This document shows, piece after piece, positions 1 to 10,277 of a stretch of 21,740 nt of DNA. This DNA comes from Hypsibius dujardini (taxonomy: Eukaryota; Tardigrada; Eutardigrada; Parachela; Hypsibiidae), in assembly GCA_001579985.1 (NCBI GenBank), contig LRSR01013787.1, positions 1-21,740 on the forward strand. Direction: 5' to 3'. Made by a program: the position numbers and the translations under genes. The notes under the pieces are model-generated. The model saw only the letters and a program-made list of their open reading frames with translations. It had not been told where the DNA came from and did not search any database. Position 1 is the first letter of the stretch, and every line of letters begins with the position of its first letter.

Positions 1-1
1 G

Positions 2-358
2 GGAGAGCTTATCAACAAGGTCGTCTTCCACCATGACAGTGCTCCAGCTCAATCTTCCGGAATCACCCAAGAATAGCTTCGAAATTCCGGAATCAAATTC
101 ATTCCGAAAGAGCACTGGATGGGCAACAGCCCTGACTTGGCCCCCATGGATTTCCGTGTAAACGGTCTGTTTAAATGGAAATTGTTTGACCAACGTGCCA
201 CTAGAGTGGCAAGTTTTGAACGGGTTATGCAATAGGTAAGCTTGAATTTGGACCAAAATAAAATTAATAACGCTTTGCGATCGTAGTCAAAGCGTGTTAA
301 ACTCACGAAAGAGAGGCAGGGGCTTAAAATTGAGCATGTTTCGAAAAATTCGAAGTGA
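2..358 (+). pseudogene. mariner/Tc1-type transposase, C-terminal remnant (D37D class)
   Basis: The frame starting at base 2 reads as the 3' part of a mariner-superfamily transposase. FHHDSAPA carries the second catalytic Asp (35-37), and NSPDLAPMDF carries the third. They are separated by 37 codons, which is the D37D spacing of the maT-like branch rather than the usual D34D. A recognisable C-terminus follows (SKRVKLTKERQG, KIEHV). Three in-frame TAG codons interrupt it at 74-76, 233-235 and 284-286. The third stands where the family normally has Trp, so TGG to TAG is likely. The frame ends at TGA 356-358. The 5' half and left inverted repeat lie outside the window, and I did not find a right inverted repeat. 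It is an inactive mobile-element relic. Confidence 0.85.
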
Positions 359-592
359 AATTGTGCACGTGGGAATTAATTAAAAACTGAGCACCATTAA
401 GTGGTTTAATCTCTGTACTGTTGTACGTAGTATGGAATGAATTTCTATTCCATTATTCCAGGCCCTTAGCCACCTGGGCTCCCCTAAAACAGGCAAGGAG
501 TGGGCTATGGCTTAGTGGGCCACGTTTGGTCTCTGCACAATAAATCAAAAAAATAGAATCTCAAGGCTAGAAATTCGATAAAACATAACAAT

Positions 593-716
593 TCTACTCC
601 ATGCAGTTCCATTCCAACTCCACTCCCAACTCCAGCTGTTTCAACTCCAACTCCGGCCAAAAACTCCGGAGTGGAGTTGAAAAACTCCAAAATTCGGATT
701 CGGAGTTGTCCATCTC
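593..716. repeat. degenerate AACTCC/GGAGTT-rich repeat
   Basis: This stretch is built from imperfect copies of AACTCC, then switches to the complementary GGAGTT (around 671-705). CAACTCCAC at about 616 can pair with GTGGAGTTG at about 671, so the block is partly self-complementary. No coding signal supports the frames that cross it. It looks like a simple-sequence or transposon-end remnant. Confidence 0.5.
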
Positions 717-1748
717 TGTTTCCGATTAAGATCTAAATGCTCGAAAGGAAGCAGTTGTGAAGATAATTGACGTGTTGGCTCGGAATTAATTGTCCAACGT
801 TTACTGAGCATCATCCACTGCACTAGTCGCTTAGTTGTGTGTACATCTATGTTTTTTTCTCTGTTTTTTTTTAATCCACTTTGCGTTTGTTCGCCACGCT
901 GGGTTTCTGATTTACTTACCATTCTATTTTACTCATACTGGATACACACATTTGCTTCGGTATTTTACATTTTTTTTTATGCGCATTCTCTTTTTATTTT
1001 TGGTTCACTTTCTTAGTTAGGCTGCCAAACAATTAAACGTATTTACAGAACTGTGTCAACTTCGTTTTACCGCAGTTATCAGCAACTAACCAGCTAGGGG
1101 AGTCAAAACGTATTTTCTTAATTAATTCCGAAATTTTAGTTTTCTGTGTTTCTCAGTTTTAGTTTTTTCGATTTTCATAGTTTTCCGCATTTTGGAGCTT
1201 TTAATTTTCCCTTCTTTTCAGTTTCGTTAAATTAGATTTTCGTAGTTATCCCTTTTTAATTTTTTTCTCGTATTTTTCATGTATGCCTAGCCTTATTTGT
1301 GTATATTGCTGAATAAGCTTGCACTTGGATTGGATTGCGCGAAACGGTCAAATATGACCTTGAGCATGGACTTAGGACATACCAATCAGGCAACAACCTT
1401 ACTCCTTACTACCTTACGGAAAACTTTTTTCGGCTTTGCTTTACGCATATATAAAGGGCTTGCAACCGTCGCAAATTTTTAAGTGCATAATTAAGATAGG
1501 CTTATAAAAAGTAGTAGTTGGTAAAAAGAAATAATTGCATAAATGGGTCGTAAGAAATAGATTCTAGAGTGTGTGCCGGCTACTGGAATTAACAGCTGAT
1601 TAATCATCAACCCTCGCTGAGAAAGAAACTCCATCCACTCAATGTTGACTGCGAAAGTGCCCGTGTTCCGCGTGTGCAGTGAAGTGTATTTTGACAGCGG
1701 ACGAATCGATGCCAACATATGAATCGAAACACGTGGCCGAACCCAATC
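717..1748. other. AT-rich non-coding stretch, 3' side of the receptor gene
   Basis: T-rich sequence with long T runs (840-1010, 1130-1270) and no exon I can recognise on either strand. A TATATAAAG string occurs at about 1446 on the plus strand but no plausible plus-strand gene follows. Minus-strand bases 1600-1748, just past the receptor stop, contain a short frame with a kinase-like AVKIHF string. That could be the decayed start of a kinase-homology domain, but I cannot place it in an intact exon. I found no guanylate-cyclase catalytic motif between here and the window edge. Confidence 0.5.
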
Positions 1749-4700
1749 CTAAAAAGCCCAACCTGGCACGCCGTCTTCTCCCTTTTCAAGCAGCAGGACT
1801 GAATTGAGATTCCACCATAATTCATGTAGACGCTGGTAATATAACAACCTACACGTTTCACAATTCGGCAGCCAAAGGTTACGTTATGGCGATGAGTTAC
1901 ACTCCCCGTCCCATGGACAAATGGATAAAAATTGTCAAAGAACCGACAAATGTACAGAAAGCAATACTGACCGTTTTACAGCCCAATAAATGGAGATAGC
2001 TGCCATTATCACGACCACCACAACACCGACTATGGTCGAGGTCCATACGCTGCCTGTTGGTCAAAGGGTAGACTCAAATTAACATCGCGCAATACACGTT
2101 GTTCAGTTACCCAACTTGTTTCGTTTGCTTCCGCTCCCTTAGTTTTTTGTGTGTTAAAACGCATGGTTGCAATCTGATTCATCTTGATTTAACTCTGTCT
2201 TTCTGCGCATTTCTCAGTCCGTTTGTTTGTCTGTCTGTCTGTCTGTCTGTTTACTTTTAATATACAGTAAGGTGTTACGCGAGATACTTTGAATACAAAG
2301 TACTAAGTATCGAATGATTGAATATAAAATATAATACGTCAAAATTAATACATCATAAATATATATTGAATGTAAAATAATATGTAGTACTCTGAATAGT
2401 GTAATAGAAAAATATCACTGGTTTAGTATAGTAGTTTAGTTGATTGCTTTTGTAAACACACCTGCCGTACACCGCAATCCTTGAAATCCGCAACCGGGTT
2501 CGCTTGGCACCGGCCAACTTCCGAGCGACCATTTGAAGGGCCGTAAAGTTTCCAAGCCGCTGGACTTGTCACTTGGTTCATAGGACATGAAGGGCTGAAA
2601 GAGCTCATTGTAAGACTCATACGCGAGTAGAACTAAGACGACCTGATCGTCACTTAGGGAGCAATTCGGAGGCTTACCACAAATTTATCATCATCGCTGT
2701 CGTAGTAGCCAACTAAAATTTGCGGAATGCGTTGTCCCAGCTTGTCGAATGACACATTGCCTATCTTGGTTTGGAAAGTTCGCCCGATAAATTGCCTGGC
2801 CAGGAAAGCGCCATCGTTAAAGTCGACTGGTGGCTGTTGACGACGTAATTCTTCTGCTACCTTTGATGAGATTAAAAACAGACTTTGTCAAGAGGGCTCA
2901 TCGACATCTTTATCCGTGATGTCGATTTAAATATTAAAATAACAAACTGTCACAAAAATAATCCAATTTATAGTATTTTTATTCATGGTAGAAAGAGTAA
3001 TGACAATAAAGGTGCACGTTCGTGTGATCTAATGAACCTACAGTAATCTCCATTATTCCCAATGAAAATAGCCCAAAACCCATGACATTGTTAATAAATA
3101 CGTAATTTCACCATTGGATATTAAGTTGACGCGTGGATAACTCAGAGCTACCTTCTAGGCCGTAGGCACTTACATTGGCAACTATCACGACTGATGCGTA
3201 GGATGATGCCGCATGCAATGGTGGCTGTTTTGAACCGGTAATCATCAGAACAGAGAAGAAATTACCGGGGAATAATATTCAATCCATTCACCTGCTTGTT
3301 GAGAGGGTACGTGTAATTGTACATTTTCTTTGACATTTCCTTCCAAATGTTTACAAAGGGATGCGACGGCCTCATTTCGTGTCCCACGAATTCCCGCTCC
3401 CCGCCCATGCCAACCATTAAGCAGGAAGGATATATCTTTCGCGCCTTCTACATGCAGATGGATTAAAGCTAAAAGTAATTGCAGTGATTGGTAATAATTA
3501 AGAAAAGCCATACCTCAAAATGATACTCATCAGATATATTCCGTAAACGGCTACCGTCAAACGGCATATTGATGGGAGCTTGCAGTACATAAACCTAATT
3601 CAAAACAGCGTTTGCAAAGTAAACGAAAAACTTCAACGTAGTAAGCTCCTTCCCAAAACTCCAAAAAAAAAGGTTGGGATGACTTTTTATTTTGGTTAAA
3701 AGGTTAGTCCCAGGCAACTCTAAATTCCGTTTTTTTAATGGTCTTCAATCTGCAAACTATTTAAAAAGAAGATAGCTTGAAGCGTTGAGATTGTAATGGT
3801 TCTCACATATGATCCCTTGGTCATGCCCCTTGCGCCCGCCTGAATCTGAAACGAGCAAAACCTGCATTGTACAGCAATTCATTCTTGTCTCTGATGCAAG
3901 GTATCTACAGTACAAACCAATAATTTATTAGTTGGTAAGGAGTCTGCGCTTAAAATCATAACTGCAACCGCAAAAACAGACTTGGAGTATACGCCCAGTG
4001 TGTAAATATAATTTGTATTTTACTCACTGCGACTAGATGCGGTAAACTGGTCAAGTATGGCGTTGAGCACATCCTCGGTGACCGGTCCGGTTAGACTGAC
4101 AAGCATAAAGTACGTCTGGATCCGTGGACTAGCTTTGGATAATACGTCGAAAATAGCACGCCCCTGTGATTCAAATCCACCATTGCTGTTGGGGCCGCCC
4201 CTTTCTGTGAGGACCGTAACGGTGGTCCAGTTGTATAACTGAGCCAGCTTTAAGAAGGCGTTGTTGTATGACATAAAAAACGGCGACACCGCCGTGGTCA
4301 ACAAGGTCGGAAATTGAGACTTGTCGGTCAGGTATTCGCTTGATATACCGCTAAATAGGATTGAAAAATAGCAAAGATTGCTTATTTTGTATATAATTAA
4401 ACCAAAAACAAACAAAAAACGGAAGAAGATCAACCGACAAAAGTTAACGTTCAAGTATTTGCCTCTCTCCCAAGGACTTGGGATGGCTTAGGCTACAAGT
4501 CCCCCCTTTGTCCCACTCATTTGCATACTTTCTGATGTAAACTGATGTCCGCCAATTCGACAATTGCGAATTGATCTTTTTTGTACTCCCTCATGTTTTC
4601 TCAACACAATCATAGTTCAAACCCTAAATATTGGACATTGCTCGAGCGAGTTCTGAGTGAAAATACTCACCCAGTTGTATCTTCACTCCCAAGATTATGT

Positions 4701-5403
4701 TCACATCATTTACTCGAGCAGTGTGCAAGTATCGGGGTTTTTACAAAAGATCGAGGGACAGTTGGGTTTTTCAATAACATCAAATTTATCATGACAATTC
4801 AGAGGAACACTGGTCAGCACACGTAAAAGCAAAAAGGGATCAATTCGATGTCACATTTGAGTGAAAATGCAGGCATGAGGGCATAAGAAATAAATGCAAA
4901 TGTTTTACCTCGATAGGACAACTTTATTGAGACCGTTGCCAAACTGCTGAATTCCCGGGAGGCTATTACCACAACCTGCGACAAGATGTGCTATCTTTTA
5001 TGAACCATTCATGCGTGAACTCTTCCGACAATCGCCCCCACAAACCTGATAGAATAAAAAGGGTCCAGCAGTTGCGCCCCTCGATAGGTCGCTGGCGTCT
5101 CTTTGTGTAAAAGTACTCGGCAACCTGGCTGTCACTTGGCAATGCCAACCTGGTGCAATCAACCTCAATTGGGCTGCTATTGTCAATGACGAAAGTTTGC
5201 GAAAGATTAAGAGATGGATAATCGTGCTTCACTTCTTCCAGGGCTGTCTCAAAAGCGGGGCCACAAGACGGCAATCCGCCTTTTATTTCTGTGCTCATCG
5301 AGAATGGGGAAATTATTTCAATATCTAGTGTACCATCAGCCTGAACAGGTCCACACTGAAATGCAACAACTCCGATAACAGTAACCAATCTCACGAGTGG
5401 CAT
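1749..5403 (-). CDS. ANF-receptor-domain membrane receptor (natriuretic-peptide-receptor / receptor-guanylate-cyclase family), apparently with a short tail
   Basis: Eleven exons, 5' to 3': 5403-5046, 4975-4909, 4350-4024, 3861-3807, 3594-3514, 3447-3292, 3224-3174, 2860-2678, 2594-2462, 2053-1980, 1832-1749, giving about 522 codons. The phases agree across every join. Exon 1 begins with a signal peptide (MPLVRLVTVIGVVAFQCGPVQA). Family landmarks follow in order: YNWTTVTVLTE, GMTKGSYVYV, HPFVNIWKEM, a YASVVIVA helix, VAEELRRQ, then FNDGAFLAR, GNVSFDKLGQRIP, juxtamembrane SEPGCGF, and one membrane helix (STIVGVVVVVIMAAISIYW). The last exon opens RLHELWWNLN, like the rGC juxtamembrane segment, then stops at 1749-1751. 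The protein therefore lacks kinase-homology and cyclase domains, resembling NPR-C in layout and length. The exon 3/4 join is the weakest: GTGAGT at 4027 is the better donor but gives the wrong phase, so I used GTAAAA at 4023. Confidence 0.8.
2225..2250. repeat. (GTCT)n microsatellite in receptor intron
   Basis: About six uninterrupted copies of the tetramer TGTC, inside the intron between the juxtamembrane and transmembrane exons of the receptor gene. Confidence 0.9.
4351..4908 (-). other. longest intron of the receptor gene
   Basis: A 558-base intron between exons 2 and 3. The acceptor is a T-rich tract ending TTTAG at 4355-4351 and the donor is AG/GTAAAAC at 4908. I see no exon or nested gene inside. 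The other introns above 300 bases (2054-2461 and 2861-3173) are also without recognisable content apart from the GTCT microsatellite. Confidence 0.6.
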
Positions 5404-5550
5404 TCTCAAAACCGTTTTATATTTGGTCGACCAGAACGAATGTTGGTATGTGTTCGGTGACACTTTGAAGTGCAGAAGGCAGAGAAAGTTCTTAATCAAT
5501 TTTAAGTATTTGAAGCAGAACAATGCTTTAACATCAAGTGTTAACAAGCG

Positions 5551-5560
5551 ATAATATATA
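5551..5560 (-). promoter_or_regulatory. possible TATA box of the receptor gene
   Basis: On the minus strand this reads TATATATTAT, about 150 bases before the receptor start codon at 5403-5401. Position and sequence would suit a TATA element with a roughly 120-base 5' leader. In AT-rich DNA such strings are common, so support is weak. Confidence 0.25.
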
Positions 5561-6721
5561 CAAAGCCGTCCTGACGATTTTCATTCCCTTTCAGGTGTCT
5601 AGCACTGATATAGGGCAATACTTATGAGCAGATCATGGGTTGTTATTTTGACCTTTGGCAGCGCAAAATGCGCACATATTATTCCATTCCATGAAAGTAA
5701 AGATCTTATTTATGTAAGGTGAGATTTCTGACGCCTTTTCTAATGCGTATGTTAATAAGTCAGAATTAGTCAAATATCAATATTCTGACCTACAAAAGCC
5801 CATCGCGAAATTAATTAGGAGGAGTCAATGTGCAGGGAACCGAAGCAAGGCTCCGGTTAGGATCTTTTTATATATCGAAATCAGTGCTTGTGGTCTTCAT
5901 GTTTTTTCTCTAATGATAAATATAAGACCAACTAGATGATGTGAAAGTTTTACTCATTTCCTTTATCTTGGATTGGTATTTCCCTGACAATCACCCGGAA
6001 AAGAAGCGAAAAAGAGCGGTTCTTATTAAAGCACCAAAGTGTACATAGAGCTGACCTTTGAGCTGCACGATAGAATATTTCATTTAGCTCAAGGTTTGAC
6101 GGGAAAGGGCAGAAACTATCTGACAAAAATGCAAAAAATCTCCGTGCGCTTATTGACCAGACATTGTGAAAAACGATTCAATTGTCTATTCATTGCATAG
6201 TCTATATCGTGAATGCAGTTAGCTGGCAATTCGGCTATAAAAAAGCTGTTAAGATTTTCCGCGATCAGCAAAATCTTTAAAATTGTTAAATATTTTGGTC
6301 AAATTTCAAATCTCTTTTGTGTCACATGGTCTGAACCAATGTCGGCCTACTGGACGTTTCCAAAATTAAAGTATTTGTCCAAACTGTTTATTTTCAAAAT
6401 TTTCGACGACTTCCATGTCCGTTTCCGGATCTCCGGTTCCGATTGTAAGTTATTAGAGGATAAAAGTAGGCACAGCCTTCCAAACAGACAGACGAATTAG
6501 TTAAGCAGGTGGAATAATTTTAAAGATTTTGACGGTCGCAGTTACATAGTAAGGGCTGCATTATGTTTTGCCCGTTAATTGCGACTAGACACAAACAAAA
6601 GACACTGGACTCCTCTCACTGCTTGGAGGTATGGACCACGTCGTAGGCTTATATAGAAGAGCCCTTTCAATTTCGATGAGAATAGTGTTCCCCTCTCGCC
6701 TTAAAACGGAAAGTAAAGCAC
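5561..6721. other. intergenic, no gene seen
   Basis: Separates the receptor gene from its decayed upstream copy. A plus-strand frame at 6213-6500 is open for 95 codons but has low-complexity composition and ends in CAGACAGACG-type sequence, which looks like repeat debris. On the minus strand I did not find a counterpart of the RLHELWWNLN tail exon for the pseudogene. Confidence 0.5.
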
Positions 6722-7906
6722 TTGCCGCCTGCCGATAAAAGCGACTATCTCGATTAGTATCATCGATGACAGTCCTCCTGCTACTTGGCCGATCAGATAG
6801 TCAGACTCTGTAAAATGGTGAGTCTCTTGTATCTGTTGACGCGGTGATAATTTAGGCATGAAAAAAGCTAGATTAATTCTTAATTCTGTTCAGACGCACT
6901 AGGCATACACCGTGTTTCATGGACCCGCAGTAGGGTTCACTAGCTACCGGCTATAATCTGCTGGACCATTTCGGTGATTATAAAATTTTCAGGTCTGGAG
7001 ATTTCGTACTTGGTTGATATGTCAAGAAGGACTGAAAGATCAATGCAAACGCCAGAAAATGAGTTATGGGCATAAACGATACAATAACGTAAATACGTTT
7101 ACCACGAAATGGTCCTCATTGGCGTCATAGTAGGCGATTGAAATTTGCGGAATACGTTGACCTAGTTGGTCGAAGGCTATATTGCCGACCTTAGTTTGAA
7201 AAGTTCGCCCGAAAAAGTGGCTCGCCAGAAGGGTGCAATTGTTGGAGTCGAAGGGTGGCCGCTGTCGACGACGTAATTCATCAGCGACCTGGCATTAGAA
7301 ACCAACCACTTGGTGTTCACGTGATAATAACTATCGGACAGCTTTGTCCACCATTTTTTACTTCAATTTAATTAATAAAAATATTCTATATCTCAAGCAA
7401 TTACCGTTATCATTGACGATCGCAATTACCACTCATATTACATTCTTAAAATGAAGAGCATATGCAGTTGTAGGATTTTGAAACAATCTTGGCCGACCTT
7501 AGGAATTTCCCGCGCATTAACTAATTACCGACAATTCTATCAAATAAAAGCAAACAGTTATTTTACCAGAGAAAGATACTGCGATATCATATTAATCTGC
7601 TGGCTAATTAATTTACACTGGCAGTTACTATTGACACTTACCTGGAACACAATCATTACGGATGCGTAACCGCAAGTCGCATGCACTGGTGGCTCTTTCG
7701 CAATCAATGGTAGCAGATATAATTAGCCTTTACAGTGTTCATGAAGGATTGACCTCACTTGCTTGTTGACCGGATAAGCATAATTATAATGGTCTTTTGA
7801 GTCGGCTTTCCAGACGTTTTCGAAGGGATGCGAGGACATCCCGTTGTTGGACCACGCCCAACAAGTCCTCAGACCCAATCAGCACAGCTATTTGACTCTT
7901 CAATAC
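6722..7906 (-). pseudogene. 5'-truncated tandem copy of the ANF-type receptor
   Basis: Five exons match exons 6 to 10 of the receptor at 1749-5403, in the same order and strand. 7906-7759 carries SHPFENVWKA and YNYAYPVNKQ. 7692-7642 carries PPVHA and YASVMIVF. 7288-7103 carries VADELRRRQR and GQRIPQIS. 7031-6899 is the juxtamembrane exon, 133 bases as in the parent. 6807-6722 is a membrane helix (LIGQVAGGLSSMILIEIVAF) with the same entry phase. Damage is clear: a net +1 frame change in the first exon just before the SSHPF codons; TAA at 6978-6980 and TAG at 6951-6953 in the juxtamembrane exon; and a donor reading G/TGCG where the parent has G/GTGT. Nothing matching receptor exons 1-5 precedes it. 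It is a relic of segmental duplication, not a retrocopy, because introns are kept. Confidence 0.8.
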
Positions 7907-8104
7907 CTTATTTACTTAGTAACTCTATATACCCTAATAACCCTATTCTGCTGCCACAGCTAATCACTTGTATGTAATTCTGATGTGTGTGCTATTTACT
8001 ATCATTGCTATAGTTAATGGATAACATAAACCCAGGCAGCCCATCGTAAATTTTGTCACAAGACGCGTCCGGGAAATTCTCAATCAACCAAACTTATCGA
8101 TGGA

Positions 8105-8259
8105 TTAGGATGAACACTTGTCACAGATGCAAACCGTCATGCTCCTGAATCTGCCACATTTTCCATGGCCTTGACCGTCGTTCTCGCAGGCTTGACTGCA
8201 TTCTATGTTGTTATCAACACAGGCTCCAAAATACGTAGTACTCACGCAAATAGGGCGGC
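8105..8259 (-). other. drosomycin-type CS-alpha-beta domain exon of the pseudo-astacin
   Basis: This single exon encodes 50 residues with eight cysteines spaced 8, 6, 3, 9, 8, 1, 2. The core CxxxC (CSQAC), GxC (GKC) and CxC (CIC) define the CS-alpha-beta fold. The outer pair, one near the start and one two residues after CIC, is the extra bridge typical of drosomycin, whose spacing I recall as 8, 7, 3, 9, 5, 1, 2. It enters in phase 1 from the strong donor ACAG/GTCAGT at 8423-8422 through the acceptor TTTTTCTAG. Drosomycins are normally free secreted antifungal peptides. Here the domain sits on the end of a larger protein. Confidence 0.75.
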
Positions 8260-9575
8260 CTAGAAAAACAGTGATTAAATATTGCGGATTATACTTTTTA
8301 AAAAGTCTGCATTCCACTTCTTTGGAACCCTTCGTATAAAACAAGGAACACTAAGCTTCTAGTTGCGATTTTTCACGATTTAATTAAGACATGTCTAGTA
8401 TATTTACATCACACAAACTGACCTGTCGTAGTGGCAGCGGTACTCGGGGCTCGAAGCAAATCCGCAGAACAGTTGTAAAATTTGTTGATTTTTCTTATAT
8501 CACCGGGGCTCAGTTGCAGCTGCTGACCGATCTGTTTGTTTTTGTACTTTTCTTTTGGTCTCACGGTCCATACTGACGGGTCGATGGCCCAATCAAACAT
8601 CCCATCATGCAAAATAGAATCGAAATCATACGGCTCTCCAAATCCCGTGTTGTTCTCAAACTTCTGGAACTGGTCTCTCTCGTCTAAAACAATTTCTGAG
8701 TAATTTTTCCTACCGAACAACATGTAGTCCCTTTGCGACTGACCTGTTGCGATATTGGAAAAATTAATATCCACATATTCATCTCGATCAATCCGTGCAT
8801 GCTCGTGGTCAAACCCTAAGGGAATAAAAAATACAGTACAGCTTTATGAGCAGCATATGACTGCCACATGGAGTCGTGCAGGATTACATACCTAGACTAT
8901 GCATCAATTGGTGCTGGGCTTTTCCGTAGTGGTCGTCCGACAAACAGACTGTTCGGAAAGTCGAAGCATGATTTTCCACATACGTTTCTTGTTTCTTTCA
9001 ACAATCGAATATGCTTGCTTACGACCTATACTGATATAAACCCTTTGTCCACCAGAATGTCGGTTGCCGACGACGCCGGAAGAACAGCTTTGTAACAGAA
9101 CATATCGTACTATATCATCATGTGAATACGAATGAACTTAAGATGTGCTTACAATGCAGAAGAACTGATTATCAGATAATCCGTTTGATTTGTTAGCTGA
9201 ACAAAACGAATGCATGTGGAGTTTTCAAATCCCTCCATAACCTTTAGCACCAGCATGCGGTAATGTTGAGCGCCTTAATACCACACAAACTTGACAAATC
9301 CCGCAGTATGAATCCTCTAGTCTTCAGTTGAAGCAAGTGAGCCTTACTTGTTTGCTCATAAATCCTAGAGAAAATATATGGCACCACTCCACCCGGCCAT
9401 CGAAAATCATTTTGTGCTTTGTTCTACGACAAGAATGAACGAACGTACGGTGCCTTTCATGTTGGATTATCACAAAATGAGCTTACCCGTGCTGATCCAT
9501 CGGTGGCGAGGAATTCGCCATCGATTCTATCAATACTACCTCCTGCCGCTGGCCTAGTCTTAGTGGTATTGAGGC
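8105..9575 (-). CDS. astacin-family pseudoprotease with C-terminal drosomycin-type defensin domain (5' end not found)
   Basis: Seven exons, all phase-compatible: 9575-9487, 9423-9348, 9273-9153, 9087-9023, 8948-8892, 8815-8423, 8259-8105. Exon 1 is prodomain. Exon 2 contains the mature-domain start RWPGGVVPY. Exon 3 has STCIRFVQ, exon 4 CSSGVVGNRHSGGQ, exon 5 CLSDDHYGKAQHQLMHSLG. Exon 6 has FDHEHARIDRD, PYDFDSILHD and ends after FYNC. The four astacin disulphide cysteines and three zinc histidines are kept. The catalytic Glu of HExxH is Gln (8908-8910), and the SxMHY Met-turn reads SILHD (8618-8604), losing Met and the Tyr zinc ligand. A Thr/Ala/Ser-rich linker (APSTAATTT) leads into the last exon, which encodes eight cysteines and stops at TAA 8107-8105. 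The exon entering at 9575 needs one upstream base, so a signal-peptide exon is missing from this model. Probably secreted, and probably not a protease. Confidence 0.8.
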
Positions 9576-10277
9576 CTGAAAATCGAGATAAGCAGTACAA
9601 CAATATCGGAAGGTATTCTGATTTACAAACTCATTACGCTTTTTCGAGCCATGTAAAATATTGATTGTCGAGGCAGGTACGGCCTTCTCTGCTCGTTGAG
9701 GCTCGTTTAGGGTGCTAATAAGTCGGAACCAGGGCACCTAATGGTAGGGCTAAGGGTGGACAAAGGGGTTAAGTTTTTTTTTCAAAACTGAACAGAAAAA
9801 CTTACTAATTGTTTCTGATTATTTTGAAACGCGTAGCAATGTAAGAGATCTGATTTCGACCACCATGGATGTCAAAACATTTTCAGAAATGTCAGTTGTT
9901 CCATCAAATTTGGCTTAGCCTTGAATGCCTTCTTATTCAATTTGTATTTATTAAGAGATCATATACTGGATCCCAACAAACCTCAAATTTGATTGAAAAC
10001 CTGAAATGTTGGAAATTATCTTCAAAGCCCGGGGGCCCTTGGAAATAAAACTCCACACCCCCATCAGTGTCAAAATGTACAGTATGGCTGATTTTTGGAT
10101 TAAATTTTGAAGAAAAAAAATGAATTTTGCTCCTTTCCCCAATACCTGACCATACCATTAATTGTTCTGGTTTCGCCTTCAAGGAATCCTTAACGAGCAT
10201 CTGTCTACTTGTACTTTAAAAATGCACTCTTTTCGGCTTAGTATTTGTCCATATTAAGATACACAGAAAGCATAATC
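9576..10277. other. spacer between lectin and pseudo-astacin, no firm gene
   Basis: The missing first exon of the pseudo-astacin probably lies here but I could not identify one with a signal peptide and a phase-1 donor. A minus-strand frame at 10200-9937 is open for 87 codons; its LMVWSGIG string resembles the MVWxGI segment of mariner transposases, but the rest does not follow the family. An AATAAA lies on the minus strand at 9952-9947, possibly a poly(A) signal for the lectin gene. Confidence 0.4.

Noticed and set aside
1446-1455. TATATAAAG as a plus-strand promoter
   Set aside because: No plausible plus-strand gene follows, and the string lies just past the receptor's 3' end.
3245-3511. 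88-codon minus-strand frame across receptor exon 6
   Set aside because: The real exon uses another frame (HPFVNIWKEM, YNYTYPLNKQ) with GT-AG borders and matching phases; this frame runs into introns.
6213-6500. 95-codon plus-strand frame
   Set aside because: Phe/Lys/Ile-rich, typical of AT-rich DNA, ending in simple CAGACAGACG sequence; no domain or splice context.
9937-10200. 87-codon minus-strand frame containing LMVWSGIG
   Set aside because: The string resembles mariner MVWxGI, but flanking residues do not fit the family and no splice partner is evident; too weak to call.
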